From Clostridiales bacterium (lineage in GTDB: Bacteria; Bacillota; Clostridia; Oscillospirales; UBA644): DNA of 10,699 bases. Position numbers and translations under genes: made by a program. The first letter of the stretch is position 1, and each line of letters starts with the position of its first letter. Location of the stretch: contig QAKR01000006.1 in NCBI GenBank assembly GCA_003343705.1, forward strand, positions 1 through 10,699, written 5' to 3'. This document shows, one piece after another, positions 7,017 to 10,699 of this stretch. The notes beneath the pieces were generated by a model. That model searched no databases. It was not told the origin of the DNA and saw only the letters and a list, made by a program, of their open reading frames with translations.

Positions 7017-8996
7017 ATGAAACGAAAAGTTTTATCACTTGTACTGGCCTTAATGTTATTTTTTGCTATACCTTTAGCAACTTCGGCTGAAAATGTATGG
7101 GATGGCGGTACTGCCGACGGTTTTGAATCAGGTGACGGCACTGAGGGTAATCCTTACATAATTAAAACGGCAACACAGCTTGCTTATTTATCAAAAACCG
7201 TTAATGAAGGCAACAGTTATGAAAACAAGTTTCTTTCTCTTGAAGCTGATTTAACCTTAAGTGACATTGTTGAAGGTAATGATCTGAGCCCTGATGAAAA
7301 CGACAAAAAGTGGGTTCCTATCGGTAGTTATTCAAAAGAAGCTTCGCATCCGTTCAGCGGCAGCTTTAATGGTAATAATCATTATATAACAGGTATTTAT
7401 TGCACCGGGGACACTCAAATACAAGGTCTTTTCGGATATATTGTAAGGGCTGAAGGTGCAAATATTCGTATTGTAGATTCTTTAATTTACAATTCTAAAT
7501 ATTCAGGTGGTATAGCCGGATTTGCAACAGATTGTTCAATCCTTAATGCTCTTTTTTCTTCAAGTATGGTAAAGGGTACTTTATGCGGAGGAATTGTAGG
7601 TAAAGCTGTAAGAACAAACATATATAATTGTGAAAACGGCTCAAAAGTCAACGGCGGTGAAAATAGTGAATGTAATGCAGGTGGTATAGCCGGCGTTTCA
7701 AGTGCCGGAGAAATACGGAAAAGCATTAATTTGGGTAATATTGTGGGATTTGGTTATGTAGGCGGTATAATAGGCGTAAATTACGGTAATGTAACAGACT
7801 GTGTAAATGAAGGTACGATTTACGGCGGTATATACATAGGCGGAATCTGCGGGCAAAATACAGAGTTAATAAGTTGTTCATTTAATAAAGGAACGGTTAG
7901 TGCAGAATCTGATGTAGTGGGCGGAATAACCGGTTACAGTAATAAAGAATTATATGATTGTTTTAATATAGGAAATATAACAGGCGTAAAGTTTGTAGGA
8001 GGAATAAGCGGATATTCAAATGCTGCGGTTAACACCTGTTATAACCTGGGTGCTATATCTGCAAACTCGCTTTTCGGCGCTATTGTAGGTGGTGAGAACC
8101 CCCAAGCGGTAAACTCATATTATTTAGGAGATTGCGGAGTAGGTGGTGTAGGTGTATCACTTTCAGAATCGCAGATGAAAGATCAAAACAGTTTTTCCGG
8201 TTTTGATTTTAATAATAAATGGACATTTGATAAAACCGATCTTTTCTCGTATCCTCAGCTAAAATCAAACCCATATACAATTAATATACAAGGTAATGTT
8301 ATTATTAACGGAAATGCTGATTACGGCAACACTATAACAGCTATTGCAAACATAGACCCATTATTGGCAGATGTATCTTATACATGGTATCGAGACGGAG
8401 CGCCAATTGAGGGTGCTAATCTTAAAAATTATAAAGTTGCAAAAGAAGATGTCGGTAAAAAAATTACTGTAGTTGTAAGTGGCAAAGGAAGATTTTACGG
8501 ATCTATTAAAAGTAATGAAATCATCCCTTCTGTTGCAGAAGTAAGCGGAAAAATTTCATTATTCGGCAGATTCCAACCGGGAAATAAATTATCTGTTGTT
8601 TTAACTTCAGTAACACCTTCAGAGGTAGAATGTGAATACCGCTGGTACAGGAACGGTGCTGTAATTAAAGATCAAACACAAGCTGAATATATGCTTACCC
8701 AGGCTGATGCAAACACTCAAATTTCAGTGGAATTAATAGGTAAAGGTTCTTGCCAGGGTAAATTAATAAGCGCAAATTATACTATATATGAACAAAAGCT
8801 TGTAATGGGTGATATTGACGGTAATAATAAAGCCCAGCTTAATGATGCCATGCAGGTATTTAGAACGGTGGCAGGAAGATTTGAACTTGACGGTAATATG
8901 TTTCACTGTGCAGATATAAATAAAAACAATAAAATAGCACTTGACGATGCAATGAAAATATTTCAATATGTTGCAGGTAAAAGAGCAGAACTGTAA
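7017..8996 (+). CDS. Secreted GLUG-type beta-solenoid protein with two Ig-like domains and a dockerin
   Basis: The 659-residue protein has a clear signal peptide (KRK, a hydrophobic core, and ATSA with predicted cleavage after A24). It then has a WDGG...GTEGNPY entry typical of GLUG-motif proteins (about 27-60). Nine solenoid turns carry GGIxG-like cores starting at residues 137, 164, 191, 222, 249, 275, 302, 328 and 354. Period is 26-27 residues, with one 31-residue turn, and most turns carry a stacked Cys-containing segment such as DCFNIG. Two homologous Ig-like domains follow (about 421-503 and 508-591), each with a WYRxGA core (W457, W543). The end is a type I-like dockerin with two calcium loops: D599/D601/N603/D610 and D633/N635/N637/D644. 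It is predicted to be exported and tethered to a cohesin partner; no catalytic domain is visible, so binding or adhesion is likely. AGGAGG (7003-7008) is 8 nt before ATG 7017. It is the second gene after the TraB-like gene. Confidence 0.85.
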   Translation: MKRKVLSLVLALMLFFAIPLATSAENVWDGGTADGFESGDGTEGNPYIIKTATQLAYLSKTVNEGNSYENKFLSLEADLTLSDIVEGNDLSPDENDKKWVPIGSYSKEASHPFSGSFNGNNHYITGIYCTGDTQIQGLFGYIVRAEGANIRIVDSLIYNSKYSGGIAGFATDCSILNALFSSSMVKGTLCGGIVGKAVRTNIYNCENGSKVNGGENSECNAGGIAGVSSAGEIRKSINLGNIVGFGYVGGIIGVNYGNVTDCVNEGTIYGGIYIGGICGQNTELISCSFNKGTVSAESDVVGGITGYSNKELYDCFNIGNITGVKFVGGISGYSNAAVNTCYNLGAISANSLFGAIVGGENPQAVNSYYLGDCGVGGVGVSLSESQMKDQNSFSGFDFNNKWTFDKTDLFSYPQLKSNPYTINIQGNVIINGNADYGNTITAIANIDPLLADVSYTWYRDGAPIEGANLKNYKVAKEDVGKKITVVVSGKGRFYGSIKSNEIIPSVAEVSGKISLFGRFQPGNKLSVVLTSVTPSEVECEYRWYRNGAVIKDQTQAEYMLTQADANTQISVELIGKGSCQGKLISANYTIYEQKLVMGDIDGNNKAQLNDAMQVFRTVAGRFELDGNMFHCADINKNNKIALDDAMKIFQYVAGKRAEL

Positions 8997-9012
8997 TAAA
9001 AAACTTATTTTT

Positions 9013-9024
9013 TAGTTAAAACTA
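9013..9024. repeat. 12-bp palindrome just upstream of the oxidoreductase -35 box
   Basis: TAGTTAAAACTA is symmetrical around a central AA and abuts the TTGACT -35 box at 9025. It may be a regulator site, or chance in AT-rich DNA. Confidence 0.3.
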
Positions 9025-9053
9025 TTGACTTAAAATAAATTATCTGTTATTAT
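9025..9053 (+). promoter_or_regulatory. Promoter of the oxidoreductase-lipA operon
   Basis: -35 TTGACT (9025-9030), a 17-bp spacer and -10 TATTAT (9048-9053) match sigma-A consensus at 5 of 6 bases each. The left arm of a large inverted repeat fills the spacer and the -10 lies in its loop, so the promoter is embedded in the terminator of the previous operon. Confidence 0.65.
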
Positions 9054-9082
9054 TATTAAAAAGCAGATAATTTATTTTTTTT
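9032..9082 (+). terminator. Intrinsic terminator of the TraB-dockerin operon
   Basis: AAAATAAATTATCTG (9032-9046) and CAGATAATTTATTTT (9064-9078) form a perfect 15-bp stem with a 17-nt loop, ending in an uninterrupted T-run (9075-9082). The stem is long but has only two G-C pairs, so termination may be partial. The same symmetry could serve as a DNA operator for the promoter it overlaps. Confidence 0.65.
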
Positions 9083-9088
9083 CGGAGG
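9083..9088 (+). promoter_or_regulatory. Ribosome binding site of the oxidoreductase
   Basis: CGGAGG lies 12 nt before ATG 9101, which is rather long but usable. It directly abuts TTG 9089, so that earlier in-frame TTG cannot be the start. Confidence 0.7.
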
Positions 9089-9100
9089 TTGACATTTTTT

Positions 9101-10186
9101 ATGGACAAAAAGCTTAAAGTCGGTATTATCGGTTGCGGAGGTATTGCAAACGGAAAGCATATGCCGTCGCTACATAAAATACCGGAAGTTGAAATGGTTG
9201 CGTTTTGTGATATTGTTGTAGAGAGGGCAGAACAAGCAGCAAAGCAATACGGAGTCTCAGACGCTAAAGTATATAAAAATTATCATGATCTTCTTGCGGA
9301 TAAATCAATTGATGTTGTTCATGTTTGTACACCAAATAAATCACATAGCCCCATTACGGTTGCTTCACTTGAAGCAGGTAAACACGTTATGTGTGAAAAG
9401 CCTATGGCAAAAACAGTTGCAGATGCAAAACTTATGCTTGAAGCTGCTAAGAAATCCGGCAAAAAGCTTACAATAGGTTACCAGAACAGACAACGTCCCG
9501 AAGTTAAATACCTTAAATCAGTTTGCGAAGCAGGCGAGCTCGGCGATATTTATTTCGGCAGAGCAATCGCATTAAGAAGACGCGCCGTTCCTACTTGGGG
9601 CGTATTTATGAATGAAGATGAACAAGGCGGCGGACCGCTTATAGATATTGGCACACATTCCCTTGACCTTACGCTTTGGATGATGAATAATTACGAAGTT
9701 GAAAGCGTTTCAGGTTCAGCTTTTTATAAACTCGGCAAACGTGCAAACAGTGCAAATGCCTGGGGCCCGTGGAATCCGGATGAGTACAATGTAGAAGACT
9801 CTGCTTTCGGCTTTGTAAAGATGAAAAACGGTGCCACAATAATTATTGAATCATCTTGGGCAATTAATATTGTAAACAGTATGGAAGCGGTATGTCAGCT
9901 TGCCGGAACTGAAGCCGGAGCTGATTTTAACGACGGCCTTCGTATAAACGGCGAAAAATTCGGCAGACTTTATTTAGATAAACCCTCCTTTGATATTGGC
10001 GGCGTAGATTTCTTTACAGGTGCGCCTGACGGAGATCCCGCATATTCCGAAGCAAGACAATGGATTGACGCTGTTCTTTATGACAAAGAGCCTTGCGTTA
10101 AGCCGGAACAGGCATTTGTTGTAAGCCAAATTCTGGAAGCGGTTTACGAATCATCAAAAACAGGGAAGACGATTTACTTTGAATAA
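9101..10186 (+). CDS. Gfo/Idh/MocA-family NAD(P)-dependent oxidoreductase
   Basis: The 361-residue protein has an N-terminal Rossmann fold with GIIGCGGIA (8-16) and an acidic CDI (36-38) at the end of beta-2, consistent with binding NAD(H). The family EKP motif (99-101, K100) comes next, then a C-terminal alpha/beta domain containing GGGPLIDIGTHSLD (176-189). D182 and H186 there are the usual catalytic pair with K100. Members oxidise or reduce sugars, inositols or related polyols in the cytosol; the substrate cannot be assigned from sequence alone. ATG 9101 is preferred over TTG 9089, which abuts the ribosome binding site. The promoter at 9025-9053 overlaps the upstream terminator hairpin. 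The last 8 bases overlap the start of lipA, implying a shared transcript and possibly coupled translation. Confidence 0.88.
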   Translation: MDKKLKVGIIGCGGIANGKHMPSLHKIPEVEMVAFCDIVVERAEQAAKQYGVSDAKVYKNYHDLLADKSIDVVHVCTPNKSHSPITVASLEAGKHVMCEKPMAKTVADAKLMLEAAKKSGKKLTIGYQNRQRPEVKYLKSVCEAGELGDIYFGRAIALRRRAVPTWGVFMNEDEQGGGPLIDIGTHSLDLTLWMMNNYEVESVSGSAFYKLGKRANSANAWGPWNPDEYNVEDSAFGFVKMKNGATIIIESSWAINIVNSMEAVCQLAGTEAGADFNDGLRINGEKFGRLYLDKPSFDIGGVDFFTGAPDGDPAYSEARQWIDAVLYDKEPCVKPEQAFVVSQILEAVYESSKTGKTIYFE

Positions 10187-10699
10187 TAATTTACAAAAGC
10201 CTGAATGGCTTAAAGTTTCATACGATAAAAAAGAAGTTGAAAAAATCGCAACAATGATGCGAGAGCTTAATTTGCATACTGTCTGTCGCGAAGCAAATTG
10301 CCCGAATTTGGGTGAGTGTTATAAAAAACATACGGCAACATTTTTAATAATGGGTGAAAACTGCACCCGACATTGCAGATTTTGTAATGTTTCAAAAAAT
10401 CCGGTTTGCACACTGGATGAGAACGAGCCGAAAAATGTAGCTTTGGCTGCTAAAAAACTTGGGCTTAAACATGTAGTAATAACCTCCGTCACAAGGGATG
10501 ACCTTGATGACGGGGGCGCTTCCCATTTTGTAAAAGTGGTTAAAGAAATACGTGCTGAGCTTCCGGGTTCTGTAATAGAGCTGCTTATTCCCGACCTTCA
10601 GGGTAAAAAAGAGGCTTTAGCCCTTATCCTTGAAGAAAAACCGGAGATCTTTTCTCATAATGTTGAAACTGTTCCTCGTCTATATGAAACAGTTCGCCC
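10179..10699 (+). CDS. lipA: Lipoyl synthase, 5' part (truncated by the window edge)
   Basis: The visible 173 codons read as a radical-SAM lipoyl synthase that inserts two sulfurs into octanoyl groups on lipoyl-domain proteins (for example GcvH or 2-oxoacid dehydrogenase E2). The N-terminal KPEWLK (7-12) is typical. The auxiliary [4Fe-4S] ligands follow as C36-x4-C41-x5-C47. The radical-SAM cluster motif C62-TRH-C66-RF-C69 and the conserved TSVTRDDLDDGG segment (about 105-116) complete the identification. The only start compatible with KPEWLK is TTG 10179-10181; no ATG or GTG lies close upstream in frame, and the next ATG would delete the conserved N-terminus. A modest AGGGAAG (10162-10168) sits 10 nt before it. 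It overlaps the oxidoreductase by 8 bp. About 110-120 residues should remain beyond the right edge, judging from the usual length near 285-300. Confidence 0.93.
   Translation, partial: MNNNLQKPEWLKVSYDKKEVEKIATMMRELNLHTVCREANCPNLGECYKKHTATFLIMGENCTRHCRFCNVSKNPVCTLDENEPKNVALAAKKLGLKHVVITSVTRDDLDDGGASHFVKVVKEIRAELPGSVIELLIPDLQGKKEALALILEEKPEIFSHNVETVPRLYETVR

Noticed and set aside
7500..8090. Regular GGxGGxATA-like DNA repeats about 80 bp apart, which could suggest a CRISPR-like or minisatellite array.
   Set aside because: They are the codons of the GGIxG solenoid turns in one intact reading frame. The DNA repeats are too degenerate and lack spacer/repeat uniformity.
9089..9094. TTGACA as a -35 box and TTG 9089 as the oxidoreductase start.
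   Set aside because: The TTG abuts the ribosome binding site, and no -10 exists at the right distance because the gene's coding sequence follows.

Overview
The window is AT-rich, has strong AGGAGG-type ribosome binding sites and uses GTG and TTG as well as ATG starts. One product carries a C-terminal dockerin. Together with a YtrA-type GntR/ABC cassette and a Bacteroides/Clostridia-style FGGY kinase, this points to an anaerobic Firmicute, probably a gut or rumen Clostridia (Oscillospiraceae/Ruminococcaceae-like). The taxon is inferred from gene content and style, not from a marker gene.

Layout, left to right. A terminator (63-98) closes an upstream transcript. A cytoplasmic GH78-like alpha-L-rhamnosidase-type glycosidase follows on + (154-2235). 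It converges, with a 2-bp gap, on a FGGY sugar kinase on - (2238-3833); the terminator for the glycosidase lies inside the 3' end of the kinase gene. Upstream of the kinase, also on -, is a compact GntR (YtrA-type) regulator / ABC ATPase / ABC permease operon (5757 down to 3888). Its start and stop codons are 5 bp apart or overlapping, and a strong sigma-A promoter (5790-5818) with operator-like dyads precedes it.

Divergent from it, behind its own promoter (5903-5931), is a two-gene + operon: a membrane-anchored TraB/GumN-family protein (5952-7004), then a secreted protein built of a nine-turn GLUG-like beta-solenoid, two Ig-like domains and a dockerin (7017-8996). A 15-bp perfect hairpin with a T-run (9032-9082) ends this operon and overlaps the promoter of the next one. 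That last operon holds a Gfo/Idh/MocA-type oxidoreductase (9101-10186), overlapped by the TTG start of lipoyl synthase lipA, which runs off the right edge.

How the parts fit: the glycosidase, kinase and Gfo/Idh/MocA enzyme are the parts suited to plant or mucin oligosaccharide use, although they are not in one transcript. The GntR-ABC cassette looks like a self-regulated export or envelope-stress module. The TraB-dockerin pair is the least explained part of the window. No tRNA, rRNA, CRISPR array, insertion sequence or riboswitch was recognised. The longest stretch without a gene is the divergent spacer 5758-5951 (194 bp), which is filled with promoters and inverted repeats.
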